Below, piece after piece: positions 5,080-13,609 of a DNA stretch of 64,000 nucleotides (position 1 is its first letter; every line of letters begins with the position of its first letter). This DNA is from a virus, in IMG/VR virus record IMGVR_UViG_3300043015_000560, positions 16,086-80,085 of that record. One strand, written 5' to 3'. The notes under the pieces were generated by a model. It was given only the letters and a program-made list of their open reading frames with translations, was not told the origin of the DNA and did not search any database. The position numbers were made by a program, and so were the translations under genes.

Positions 5080-7925
5080 CCTCGATATCTACGATCCTGA
5101 TAACGTTCAATTGTATTAGTATTTGGCCTAGGAGTAGGTGCATTGGCTACGACAACTTTAGGTTCTTTACTAGCGCCACCACCACTATTATTTGTAACAT
5201 TGTTAATCACAGGAGCCGGTGCGTTTTGTGACGCTGGCATATTCTCTAGAGCAGTGCCTGTAGGTACAGGTTGTCCCGGAGCAGCAGTAGCTATCATTGT
5301 TCCTTGTTCTAATTGATCGGCTGACTCAAACTTGTCTTCGGGCTTGCCGAATATCCGATCGTTTTCTGATCGGAGAGTCTTCTCTAGTCCTGTTTCAGCG
5401 CTATCATCTGACAGGAAAGGGTGATCGGTGTGAGCACCTGAGTCCGGATACAGCATCTGCATAGATTTTTCCTGTAACTCTTCAGGTACATCCTGTCCGT
5501 TGATTTTAGTTACCTTGCCCATCTTTACTGTAGCTTCCACTTTACCTTTACTTGTATCAATACCCATCTCTTGAGCGATCTGTTCAACTACAGCGGTCTT
5601 ATGATCACCTTCTTTTTTTCTTCGCTCAATTTGATTTTGTCTTCTGTTAGAGGCACCACCGGCAAGTCCTTCTGCTTGTTCAGGGTTAGAGGTATCAGTG
5701 GTTTCTAGTTTGGATAAGTCTACATTAGCACCTTCTGCTTGTAGTTTTTGTATTGCCGCATCTTTGTTTTGTATGGCCTTTACAAGTCCCGCATTCTTCA
5801 TTGCTGCCTTATCATTATCAGAGTATTCATCTTCTGATTTGTCACCTAACAGTGCTTGATAATTATCTTCAGCTTGTTTCTCAATCTCTGCTCTTAACTC
5901 TGGGTTTACTTCTTCAATTTTATCTAAAGCTACTTGGGCTGCCTCATTTGATTCTGCAATCTCGCCCGGATCGACGGGTATTGCATCTGCTAAAGCCTCG
6001 CCTGCTTTACCACCTAACCAACTACCACCAAAGTATCCTAAAGCACCACCTATAATACCACCAATAGCTGTACCAACAATAGGAACAACAGAGCCAATAG
6101 CTGCACCTGCGGCCGCCCCTGCTATAGCTCCACCAGCACCACCGGCACCTGAACCAATGGCCTCACCTTTTTGTGATTGTGCTTCTTCCGCGGAGATTTC
6201 TAAATTCTCCATTTTATTTTCGGCGGACATGACACCTGTTACTGCTTCATAGGCACCCATGCCCACACCCGCAATGGCACCGCCGAAGCGGCCAATACTG
6301 CCCATGGCGCCCTTCATTACACCACCGCCGAGTAATCCTTTACTTGTTCCTTTTAAGGCCTTGCCGATTTTACCCATTCTGCTTTTAGGTTTCCGGCCGC
6401 TTTTGTTTTTACCTTTGTTTTTACCACCGAAGCCGCCAAAGAATCCACCGCCGCCATCGCTGCCACCCATACCACCGTTGGCAGCAACATCTTCTAAAAT
6501 GTCTTTGATGTCTTCTAGAAGTTCTACTTGTTTTTGACCTGTAGTCTCTTTATCTATTCCACTTTTAAATGTTCCATCACCTGGCTTAGTGCTTGTTGCT
6601 CTAGCTTGGGCTACCTTACTAGTGTTGTTATTAGTAGTATTCTCAGTAGTCTTTGTATTTGTAATCTTATTATTGTTTTCTTCTGTAGCAGAATCTAGTG
6701 CTTGACTAGTGTTATTAGATGTTTTTATAGAGTCTGTTTTTATTTTTACAGTCTCAGCTTTAATTTCTTTTGTTCCACCTTCTATAGTGTTGGTTTGAAT
6801 CTCTTTACTAGACTCTTTTTCTATAGTAGACTCTTTTTCTATAGTAGACTCTTTTTCCTTAGAAGCGCCTTTAGTTTTCTTAGACTCAGCGGGAGATTTA
6901 ACATCAACTTCATCTCCGCCAATTAACTGTAGACCCTCTGCACCAACGGCAGCTGCCATACCTTTGGCTTGGTCTTCTTTGGCAATTTCCATACGAGCAT
7001 TTTTAGCTTGCTGTGCGTCGGCGGCTTTATCGCCTGTTCCCAATACCTTAGATGCTAGGCCGCTCATTATACCACCACCGCCAGATAAGCCGCCGGTATT
7101 GGCATCACCGAATAAACGTGTTGGACTGAATGCTTGTTTTACTGCTGTTAATCCTGTAGCACCTTGATCTATATTAAGAGCTTCTTTTATTCTACTACCG
7201 GATCTTAAATCTTTTTTAACATTGTCTAAACCCAATGCCTGGTTTATCTTGTCTTTATTGTCGCCTGCTTTTGTTTCTAGTCTAGCAACTTGTTTAGATA
7301 TTTCATTTTTGGCTTTCTCTGCATCCTTACCTTTGAGGTCTTGTGCATTAGCCATAAGTTCGACAAGTTTCTTTAGCTCTGCTTGTGTTTCATCGCCTTC
7401 TTTTTCAAATATTTCTTGTAGGGTACCTGCATTGTCGCCAATATTTTTAGATAAACCTGCAGATGCTTTAGCTGCTCCAAACCCTAAGGTACTTGTATTC
7501 TCTTCCATTGCGCCAATAGTTTTACCTTTTCTAATACTATTAGCTAGTGACGCTATTCTAGATTCACTATCATCGAACCTTTCTTCAGTAGCATATTGTC
7601 CAGATGTTTCGTCTCTGAATTTTTCTCTGCCTTGCTTGTCGGTTTCCTTTCTTACTAATGTTTCACCGCCAATTTTAAGTCTACGCATTTGGTTGTTGGC
7701 ATCGCCGCGAACGGATCTAGCTCGGACATCTTTTAAGTCTTCGTTCGTCGTATCTGATAACACTTCAGTAGAGAGATTTCTTGTTTTATCATAAGACTGT
7801 ATACCCTCTGATCTAGAATCTTCTAGCGCAGATGCCGAGCCACTTTGTTTGAGCTCGTTATCCTTCATGGACTCTTCTCGCAAGTCCTTTTTACGGGTGT
7901 CTTTTAAATCGTCTCTTTCAGCCAT
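5076..7925 (-). CDS. 29: probable tape-measure protein (gp29-like)
   Basis: 949 aa. N-terminal third rich in K, D, E and S (coiled-coil and low complexity); a region of TIEKES repeats and T/N-rich sequence around 360-440; a Gly-rich segment; then an alanine/glycine hydrophobic stretch (about 575-640, with GAIAGAAAGAAIGSVVPIVG) of the kind found in tape measures that form membrane channels. The sequence itself does not clearly show homology to T4 gp29 (590 aa). Position is the main argument: it follows directly (5 nt) the frameshifted end of gp26 and a tube-fold gene, the standard tube, chaperone, tape-measure order. It could be another large virion protein. Confidence 0.55.
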   Translation of the reverse strand: MAERDDLKDTRKKDLREESMKDNELKQSGSASALEDSRSEGIQSYDKTRNLSTEVLSDTTNEDLKDVRARSVRGDANNQMRRLKIGGETLVRKETDKQGREKFRDETSGQYATEERFDDSESRIASLANSIRKGKTIGAMEENTSTLGFGAAKASAGLSKNIGDNAGTLQEIFEKEGDETQAELKKLVELMANAQDLKGKDAEKAKNEISKQVARLETKAGDNKDKINQALGLDNVKKDLRSGSRIKEALNIDQGATGLTAVKQAFSPTRLFGDANTGGLSGGGGIMSGLASKVLGTGDKAADAQQAKNARMEIAKEDQAKGMAAAVGAEGLQLIGGDEVDVKSPAESKKTKGASKEKESTIEKESTIEKESSKEIQTNTIEGGTKEIKAETVKIKTDSIKTSNNTSQALDSATEENNNKITNTKTTENTTNNNTSKVAQARATSTKPGDGTFKSGIDKETTGQKQVELLEDIKDILEDVAANGGMGGSDGGGGFFGGFGGKNKGKNKSGRKPKSRMGKIGKALKGTSKGLLGGGVMKGAMGSIGRFGGAIAGVGMGAYEAVTGVMSAENKMENLEISAEEAQSQKGEAIGSGAGGAGGAIAGAAAGAAIGSVVPIVGTAIGGIIGGALGYFGGSWLGGKAGEALADAIPVDPGEIAESNEAAQVALDKIEEVNPELRAEIEKQAEDNYQALLGDKSEDEYSDNDKAAMKNAGLVKAIQNKDAAIQKLQAEGANVDLSKLETTDTSNPEQAEGLAGGASNRRQNQIERRKKEGDHKTAVVEQIAQEMGIDTSKGKVEATVKMGKVTKINGQDVPEELQEKSMQMLYPDSGAHTDHPFLSDDSAETGLEKTLRSENDRIFGKPEDKFESADQLEQGTMIATAAPGQPVPTGTALENMPASQNAPAPVINNVTNNSGGGASKEPKVVVANAPTPRPNTNTIERYQDRRYRG

Positions 7926-7930
7926 CGCTT

Positions 7931-8119
7931 TTAACCTTGTTGTTTAGACCTCTCAGCCTTTTTCTTTAAATGTGTTATTAACATAGCAACGTAAACTTCT
8001 CTTTCCCATGGCATCATATTTTCTAGTTCCGTCAAACTGTAATGATGTTCTTGCATTAACAAAAAATTAGTCTTGTAATAATTCTCAAGACTATCCTGAG
8101 AAAGAGTTAGGCGAAAAAA
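7931..8119 (-). CDS. gp26 -1 frameshift extension (tail assembly chaperone C-terminal part)
   Basis: On the minus strand the gp26 reading frame ends ...GAA CAT TTT TTC GCC TAA. The heptamer T-TTT-TTC (8119-8113) is a standard X-XXY-YYZ slippery site. A -1 slip there enters an open frame that runs 60 codons to the stop at 7931-7933, 5 nt before the tape-measure start. The extension contains QEHHYSLTELENMMPWEREV and KKKAERSKQQG. It has no good start of its own: the only early ATG lacks a Shine-Dalgarno sequence. The HHYSLxEL..M.P.ER pattern resembles the short C-terminal domains made by frameshifting in other tail chaperones. Confidence 0.6.
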   Translation of the reverse strand, partial: FFRLTLSQDSLENYYKTNFLLMQEHHYSLTELENMMPWEREVYVAMLITHLKKKAERSKQQG

Positions 8120-8799
8120 TGTTCGTATCCATTGATATTAACACTGTTCTGCCCTTCACATTTAGGACACTTGAAATCAATCGTGTGCCCGAGTAAAGGA
8201 ACATTCTCAAAAAATTCTTTAACTTTTGAAAGTGTATTTACTGGCATATTGTCTATATATTCAATTAACTCTTTATAATCTATATCCTTTGCTTCCCAAA
8301 CTTCATCTTCACTATAGATGCATTCAACGCATTCTAAGATGAGTTCGTCGTCTTGTAGATTTTCCGCTTTGCCCATTGTTTTGGCGGACGGGTATTTTAA
8401 AACAATACCGTTCTTATCGTCAATTTCAATCTTTCTATTAGCCTTTTCTTCTAGTCCAACAAGTTTGAAATCGTTCAAGTTTACCTGCCATGGCAAATTA
8501 GCAGAACAATGTCCACAAATAAGAGTGAACTCTTGTAACTCACTTACTGACTTAGATCTAAGTTGTAAGAAGATCCACTGTAAATCAAACATAGGAATCT
8601 CTTCCACATCCAATTCGCCAAAGGAACAGTTACTTACAACCTGTTGACAAGCTGCCACCATTTCAGAGGCATCTTCAGCCTCGCTAGCAAGTGTTAATAT
8701 TTTTTCTTCTTTTACAAGAAAAGGCCTAAATTTCATCTCTTTTTTAGATGAAGGTATTTCCAACTTAAATGTTGGCGTTTCAATTGTGGGTAATCCCAT
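8107..8799 (-). CDS. 26: baseplate/tail assembly protein gp26
   Basis: 230 aa (T4 gp26: 208), T4_baseplate family. N-terminus GLPTIETPTFKLEIPSSKKE, then KFRPFLVKEEKIL, LQLRSKSVSELQEF, and two CxxC pairs (CGHC about 103, CPKC near the C-terminus) that could bind zinc. T4 gp26 is needed for hub assembly but is little represented in the virion, which would fit an assembly chaperone. The end carries a T-TTT-TTC slippery site with a 60-codon -1 extension. It lies between a tube-fold gene and the tape-measure candidate. RBS AGGAG before the ATG. Confidence 0.82.
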   Translation of the reverse strand: MGLPTIETPTFKLEIPSSKKEMKFRPFLVKEEKILTLASEAEDASEMVAACQQVVSNCSFGELDVEEIPMFDLQWIFLQLRSKSVSELQEFTLICGHCSANLPWQVNLNDFKLVGLEEKANRKIEIDDKNGIVLKYPSAKTMGKAENLQDDELILECVECIYSEDEVWEAKDIDYKELIEYIDNMPVNTLSKVKEFFENVPLLGHTIDFKCPKCEGQNSVNINGYEHFFA

Positions 8800-8821
8800 T
8801 ATATTCTCCTAATAAATAAAA

Positions 8822-9352
8822 TCAAATTCGCTCCCAATACGTGGAAGCCATTGTTATTGAACACCTAATTGCTGATGTGTTTGCCGATGATACGGGAATC
8901 AAACTCAAAAGTTTAGGCATTGTTTCATAAAATTTCCATCCAGCTAATACTGAATCGTCCACAGCCAAAGAGTATATAGATATTGATCCGTATATATCTT
9001 CTGGATATGAAGTTTCTTTAGACACAGGATCAGAGCAAAGAAAAGCCCAGTTTTCAAACGCTGTTCTAATGCCCCAGTTTTGGTCTGCTAAGAAAGTGAA
9101 CACCGCTTCTGCACCTAAGAACTCTAAGTTTTGTGTTCTATACTCTGTCCAAGCACCAATTCTAAAAGGCAGGTTTGTTGCAACCAATCCAGGTATTTGT
9201 GCTTCTTCACATAATATTGAAGTTGTTCTAGCGACGTCAGGTGGTAAGGCAAGACTGCCAGGAAAGTTGACAACCACCTCAAACCTATCGGAACGAGGAG
9301 TATGTGAACTTCTAACTGTAGCTAGAAAATTACCAAAATTATTTTGTGCCAT
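8822..9352 (-). CDS. tail-tube-fold protein, gp54-like
   Basis: 176 aa. Shows the tail-tube/gp19 fold pattern: RFEVVVNFPGSL, CEEAQIPGLVATNLPFRIG, EFLGAEAVFTFLADQNWGIRTAFENW, EDIYGSISIYSLA and a C-terminal strand AIRCSITMASTYW. The true tube protein gp19 is at 53221, so this is probably the baseplate-tube junction protein corresponding to T4 gp54 (shorter than its 320 aa). It overlaps the upstream gene by one base and precedes gp26 by 22 nt, within a minus-strand tail-assembly unit. Confidence 0.6.
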   Translation of the reverse strand: MAQNNFGNFLATVRSSHTPRSDRFEVVVNFPGSLALPPDVARTTSILCEEAQIPGLVATNLPFRIGAWTEYRTQNLEFLGAEAVFTFLADQNWGIRTAFENWAFLCSDPVSKETSYPEDIYGSISIYSLAVDDSVLAGWKFYETMPKLLSLIPVSSANTSAIRCSITMASTYWERI

Positions 9353-9903
9353 TATAGTAGCTCCCTACTGTCTCTCCAAACCTCGGCATTGTCTGCACCT
9401 TGGAAGTCTGCCAGCGGAAGGAAGATTGCCGGTTTCCAATGATCTGGATTGATTTTTAAAAATTGTGACTTGACCCCATCTATACGATATCGCTTAATAC
9501 ACGCTTTAATTCCTGGAAATTTTTGTATTATGCCCCAACTAGTTGATGTGAACTTTCCGTCTTTAGAAATGTTTAATAGCTTTGCGAATAAATCGGCTCT
9601 AAGCATAGGGGGTAGGTAATGTAAGTTGATGCCGTAGAAACCACCTTTAGTATTTTCTACGGGTATACACAAAGGGAATCTATCCCAATACGGGAGTCGG
9701 TCTTTGTGTTTAGCATCATATAAGAACATATAGAGGCCACTATTAACTTCAAGAGAGTTTTTTAGTTCTCCCAAGTCAGAGCGTCTAGCATCTACAGGTG
9801 AATTAATGCCGCTAGCTAGCTTACGAACAGCTGTCATATACCATTGATATGATCTGTCTTTGTTTCCTGCTTGTCCAGATAACTGGTGAAATACGTCTTT
9901 CAT
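9352..9903 (-). CDS. head/tail completion protein, candidate gp2 (DNA-end protector)
   Basis: 183 aa. The central part (LYMFLYDAKHKDRLPYWDRFPL, then GGFYGINLHYLPPMLRADLF) and the end (WKPAIFLPLADFQGA, VWRDSRELL) belong to a family conserved in T4-like marine myoviruses. I believe it corresponds to gp2, which binds packaged DNA ends; in T4 gene 2 is next to gene 4, and gp4 is directly upstream here. Direct sequence identity to gp2 could not be verified. A TATAAATA box (9916-9909) lies only 6 nt before the start. Confidence 0.45.
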   Translation of the reverse strand: MKDVFHQLSGQAGNKDRSYQWYMTAVRKLASGINSPVDARRSDLGELKNSLEVNSGLYMFLYDAKHKDRLPYWDRFPLCIPVENTKGGFYGINLHYLPPMLRADLFAKLLNISKDGKFTSTSWGIIQKFPGIKACIKRYRIDGVKSQFLKINPDHWKPAIFLPLADFQGADNAEVWRDSRELL

Positions 9904-9908
9904 AAACG

Positions 9909-9916
9909 TATTTATA
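9909..9916 (-). promoter_or_regulatory. possible late promoter box, minus strand
   Basis: TATAAATA on the minus strand, 6 nt before the ATG of the gp2-like gene. The transcript start would fall at the start codon, so either the message is leaderless or the match is chance. Confidence 0.3.
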
Positions 9917-10355
9917 AGGGTAAGCCTAGTTCCTTTTCAGTTATTATCATAAATTCCCACCCTCTGTCTAAACAAAACTCTGTAGCAGTTTCCCATTTAG
10001 CTAGATTAACACCGTATGTCATAACCTCATTAATAAATCTTTTGGTTTTACGTTTAGGTATTACGGGTTCCTTTGTGAATCTATAAGGCTTAACTTCGAT
10101 TAAATATTTTTTAGATTCAGTCTTTACAAAGAAGTCTGGAAAATATCTGTGTATCTTTTTATCCAGAGGCGATCTATAAGGTATTACAATTTCTTCAGAT
10201 CCCCAAGCAAGCACATCTGTATTAGTATCACACCAATTCATAAACTTTAACTCATAACTAGATCTGTATATAATCTCCATAGAGTTGCCAACGTATTTCT
10301 CAGGATTGTTACAAACAAACCTGCCCTTATAAACATTCTTAGAATACATTACCAT
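9912..10355 (-). CDS. 4: head completion protein gp4
   Basis: 147 aa, close to T4 gp4 (150). N-terminal KGRFVCNNPEKYVGN is followed by the nuclease-like core: YRSSYELKFMNWCD, W..EEIVIPY, YFPDFFVKT and KYLIEVKPYR. The E..P D..F and ExK residues give the PD-(D/E)XK layout seen in TnsA-like endonucleases. The protein acts at head completion before tail joining. It overlaps the preceding small gene by 7 nt. Confidence 0.85.
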   Translation of the reverse strand: MVMYSKNVYKGRFVCNNPEKYVGNSMEIIYRSSYELKFMNWCDTNTDVLAWGSEEIVIPYRSPLDKKIHRYFPDFFVKTESKKYLIEVKPYRFTKEPVIPKRKTKRFINEVMTYGVNLAKWETATEFCLDRGWEFMIITEKELGLPL

Positions 10356-10612
10356 TCCTCTATCATAGGTTTTAGTTTTTTGGTGTGTAAATCTTCTAAC
10401 ATTTTAACAATGGGTTGCCCGTCGGTTAGTAGAAATAAATCCATATCTTCTTTTGTCTGTGTTACAAATGTCATTCTGATTCTCACAGGATCTGTTTGAT
10501 CCGGGAAAAATTCTATATCATCAGTAAACTGTGCCGTCTTTAAGACATCTTCTATGACATTAAAATCAAGAGCAAGGTTGTCTCTGATAAAGCTTAATCG
10601 CCAAGTGTACAC
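10349..10612 (-). CDS. small hypothetical protein
   Basis: 87 aa: MYTWRLSFIRDNLALDFNVI, later FPDQTDPVRIRMTFVTQTKE. Not recognised. The beta-rich pattern and place in the head/tail-completion unit suggest a structural or assembly role, which is inference. It overlaps the ANL gene upstream by 19 nt and gp4 downstream by 7 nt, so it is certainly in a co-translated chain. Confidence 0.6.
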   Translation of the reverse strand: MYTWRLSFIRDNLALDFNVIEDVLKTAQFTDDIEFFPDQTDPVRIRMTFVTQTKEDMDLFLLTDGQPIVKMLEDLHTKKLKPMIEEW

Positions 10613-11907
10613 AAATATCCTCTCAATTGATCCATATTAACTTTGGTTTCTGTAGTAAAATCTTTCTTGTTTAATGTCGTAATAGTTTTAAATATATTTG
10701 TATTTATCCTATCTGTATTGTAGCTAACAGTAGGCTCCCATAGAACTAAGTGTAAGTCTTCTCCTACAATGTCAAACTCTCCAGCATAATGTTTACTTAC
10801 AAAATTATCTAAAACGTGTTTTTTATCTCTACCCATATGTATCCAGGTGTTTCCTTTTTTATTTAATTGATCGCCTAACAATCTTTTATTAGGCCATAGT
10901 TCGCAGTTAACAACTACTCTGTCATCTACAAGTTCCATGGTATAAAAGTCATCTGGTTGACAACCTAAACTGCTCTTTGTCCAATCACTATCTTTTGTAA
11001 CATGATTGACTAGAAGTGGAATACCGGTGTCGATAGAACCGAAGTGAGACATAAATTCAATATTATTTTCCTCACACAATCCTACAAAATAATCTGGCAC
11101 TGTAAATCCACTCATGTTAATTAATAAGGTTGTATCTAATTTGGGTATTGCTTTTAAGAATATATCCATACACCGCATATTGATCATCATCATTTTAGTT
11201 GGTTGCCATTTAACTATTTCATCTGCAAACCAACCTGAAATATGTTCAACTGTCATTGGATTCATTACAATGTTTCTGTGATTGTCAGATGCCATTAGGC
11301 TAGGAAACAAATGAGTTAATATGCTACTAGCGTGGTGCATATTTTTACTGTGAACAACTTTATCATCTTTTACAAACTTGAACACATCTATATTTCTTTT
11401 GGATATTGTATAAACCTCATTCTGCGTAAACAGCACTGGCTTAGAATCACTTGTTGTGCCTGAGGTCGAGCCTAATAGATAAGGAGTATGTAATTCGTTA
11501 AATTTATCTTCACATTCTTCATAATAATTTAAAATATCGTCTTCGTGTAAAACATTCTCACTATAACGCTCTACCATAATGTGGTGAATAGGATGAGATT
11601 TTAACCAATCACATTCTACTGTAAACTTAACGGGTCCAAACAAACCTAACTTTGTTTTGTGTATTGTTTGTGGGTTTACAGGGAAATCTAATATGAAAAG
11701 GATCAATCCTAATTCAGCGGCTGCAAAAGACAACGCAACTTGATTAACGTTAACTTCCATAATTGATATAGCAAGTTTATCGCCTTTCTCAGCGTTATAC
11801 TTATGTTTTAAGAGGTGTTTCCAGCGATTTGTTAGACTAATAATATCAGATTTAGTGTATCCATCATAATCAAGCGAATCATTAATAATATTTGTTGTGA
11901 GCATCAA
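10594..11907 (-). CDS. ANL-superfamily adenylate-forming enzyme
   Basis: 437 aa. The P-loop-like ATP motif GSTSGTTSDSKP (residues 146-157) equals the A3 motif of acyl-CoA synthetases and NRPS adenylation domains. FGSIDTG (289-295) takes the place of the A5 YGxTE motif, and WIHMGRDKKHVLDNF (355-369) the A7/A8 GR.D hinge. The C-terminal domain after the hinge is only about 75 residues and shortened. It would activate a carboxylate as acyl-AMP, for CoA, carrier protein or peptide linkage; the substrate is unknown. No carrier or condensation gene is seen. It is the first gene of the minus-strand unit, with a late promoter box just upstream. An unusual gene in this setting. Confidence 0.75.
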   Translation of the reverse strand: MMLTTNIINDSLDYDGYTKSDIISLTNRWKHLLKHKYNAEKGDKLAISIMEVNVNQVALSFAAAELGLILFILDFPVNPQTIHKTKLGLFGPVKFTVECDWLKSHPIHHIMVERYSENVLHEDDILNYYEECEDKFNELHTPYLLGSTSGTTSDSKPVLFTQNEVYTISKRNIDVFKFVKDDKVVHSKNMHHASSILTHLFPSLMASDNHRNIVMNPMTVEHISGWFADEIVKWQPTKMMMINMRCMDIFLKAIPKLDTTLLINMSGFTVPDYFVGLCEENNIEFMSHFGSIDTGIPLLVNHVTKDSDWTKSSLGCQPDDFYTMELVDDRVVVNCELWPNKRLLGDQLNKKGNTWIHMGRDKKHVLDNFVSKHYAGEFDIVGEDLHLVLWEPTVSYNTDRINTNIFKTITTLNKKDFTTETKVNMDQLRGYLCTLGD

Positions 11908-11914
11908 TAGGCCT

Positions 11915-11922
11915 TATAAATA
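11915..11922 (+). promoter_or_regulatory. late promoter box before gp48
   Basis: TATAAATA, about 32 nt before the gp48 ATG. It is interleaved with a minus-strand box at 11954-11947, forming a divergent late promoter pair. Confidence 0.65.
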
Positions 11923-11946
11923 AAGTAAAGTTTAACATACAAAGGA

Positions 11947-11954
11947 TATTTATA
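11947..11954 (-). promoter_or_regulatory. late promoter box for the minus-strand tail unit
   Basis: TATAAATA on the minus strand, 40 nt upstream of the ANL gene start. Its last base touches the gp48 start codon. Confidence 0.55.
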
Positions 11955-13102
11955 TGAGTTTTTTCTCATTCTTTGAAAGCGACGACGATGGGGTCGTTAC
12001 CGAAGATAGCCGTCAGGATGCTAGGACCGCAGCTCGTAACGAACAAAGAGCTAGAACCTCTGCGGTTGTTAGCTCACCGACAACAGCGTCATATCCTTCT
12101 GATGCTAGTGCAGGTAGACAACCACATAGTGTTGTATTCCATATTAATGCCAGATCTAATTCAGCTGCAGGAGCAGCAGCCCAATCTGCTAATGCAGGCA
12201 CGGCGGCTTGGAATAATGCACAAGGGGCTTTACAAAGTCAACAGGCAAGTGAAAACAGAGCATCCGCAGATGCTAGCGATACAGTAATGGCAGGAGCCTC
12301 GGCTGTAGCGGCCGGCGCTTTAACGGCAGCCATAGGGCCAAAGATGACAGGGGACAACGCATCTAAACTAGCAGTGCCACTTCTTGCTACAGGAGCGGCA
12401 GTTGTTGCTGGAGCACTTGGTGGATCTTTAACAGGTTCGAATAATACAGTTAGACTATTAGGATCAATTCAACTACATATCTCACAAGCACCGGTTACAG
12501 CATATAGTGCTAACTGGGACGAAGAAACATTAGGCACAGCAGCAGGCTTGTTAGCAAGTGGTAGAGCTGGGTTGTCAGATATTCTTGGCGGGGCTGAGTA
12601 TCTTTCTCGTGGTGTTATTGGCGCGGCAGCTAATATTCCAAAAGAGCTAGGTATCGGCGATCAAAACATTGCAGGAGCAATTGAGGCAACATCTAAGAAA
12701 GTAGCAAACCCATACAAAGAACAATTGTTTAAATCAATGGGATTCAGAAAGTTCTCTTTTGAATATAAGTTTATGCCAAAGAATGCAAGCGAATACAATA
12801 CAGTTCAAGGCATACTTAAACAGTTTAGATTACATATGCACCCAGACAAAGGACAAGACGGCTTTTTCCTAATTTATCCTTCAGAGTTTAATATTGAATA
12901 TCGCTATAAGGGCGGAGTAAACGGACACATTGCTAAAATTGCATCCTGTGTTTTAACCGATATGAAAATTACATACGGTTCTTCTGATGGAACATTTAAT
13001 ACTATTAAAGGCACGGGTGGCGCGCCAAACGAAATTAATATGTTGTTGTCCTTCACAGAACTAGAAACATTAACAACAGATAGAATCGAGGACGGGCTAT
13101 AA
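11954..13102 (+). CDS. 48: baseplate tail-tube cap gp48
   Basis: 382 aa (T4 gp48: 364). The N-terminal 200 residues are Ala/Ser-rich low complexity (GAAAQSANAGTAAWNNAQGA; MAGASAVAAGALTAAI). The C-terminal domain has FKSMGFRKFSFEYKFMPKNA, a short HPDKGQDGFFLIYPSEFNIEY segment, and the closing strands with TDMKITYGSSDGTFNTI and NEINMLLSFTELETLTTDRI, as in gp48/gp54 of T4-like phages. It links hub and tube. It shares its stop with the start of gp53 (ATAATG). Confidence 0.72.
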   Translation: MSFFSFFESDDDGVVTEDSRQDARTAARNEQRARTSAVVSSPTTASYPSDASAGRQPHSVVFHINARSNSAAGAAAQSANAGTAAWNNAQGALQSQQASENRASADASDTVMAGASAVAAGALTAAIGPKMTGDNASKLAVPLLATGAAVVAGALGGSLTGSNNTVRLLGSIQLHISQAPVTAYSANWDEETLGTAAGLLASGRAGLSDILGGAEYLSRGVIGAAANIPKELGIGDQNIAGAIEATSKKVANPYKEQLFKSMGFRKFSFEYKFMPKNASEYNTVQGILKQFRLHMHPDKGQDGFFLIYPSEFNIEYRYKGGVNGHIAKIASCVLTDMKITYGSSDGTFNTIKGTGGAPNEINMLLSFTELETLTTDRIEDGL

Positions 13103-13608
13103 TGTATTTTAAAAATATGCCAAATATTGTTTATAAGTTTAATGACAAACAAATCCTTGTTAAAGATATATTCAGAAGAATTCAACTATCTACAGAAGCA
13201 AAAGATAGACGCCAACTAATCAATTACATTATTGAAGACGGCGAAACCCCAGATGCAGTTGCTTATAATTTTTATGGGTCTTCTGAAATGCACTGGCTTA
13301 TACTTTTAGTTAATGAAATATTCAGTGTAAAAGAAGAATGGCCTATTCACCAACAAGACATTTTTAGATATACAGAAAGCAAGTACGGTGTGGGTAACGC
13401 TTCAGATATCCATCACTATGCACTCTCAGAAGATACAAATATTATCGTAGACTACAATGCCGCTGATTTGGCTAATGGTGTAATTGAGGAAGTTACTAAC
13501 TATGCCTACGAAGAATCTTTGAACGACGACAAGCGTCAGATTTTTCTATTGAGGAACGAATATGTTCAACAATTTACTATGCAGTATAAAAAACTAATAC
13601 AGGCTTAA
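13102..13608 (+). CDS. 53: baseplate wedge gp53
   Basis: 168 aa (T4: 196). The LysM-like core EDGETPDAVAYNFYGSSEMHWLILLVNEIF matches the gp53 motif (in T4 AIYGNPQLYWVLLMCND) and is followed by EEWPIHQQDIFRYTESKYG. gp53 joins wedges around the hub. It lies between gp48 and gp27, with 1-nt spacing to the next gene. Confidence 0.85.
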   Translation: MYFKNMPNIVYKFNDKQILVKDIFRRIQLSTEAKDRRQLINYIIEDGETPDAVAYNFYGSSEMHWLILLVNEIFSVKEEWPIHQQDIFRYTESKYGVGNASDIHHYALSEDTNIIVDYNAADLANGVIEEVTNYAYEESLNDDKRQIFLLRNEYVQQFTMQYKKLIQA

Positions 13609-13609
13609 C

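Noticed and set aside
5753-7794. Several long plus-strand ORFs opposite the tape-measure gene
   Set aside because: Proline/leucine or serine-rich translations that mirror the Gly/Ala/Lys codons of the minus-strand gene; no ribosome sites.
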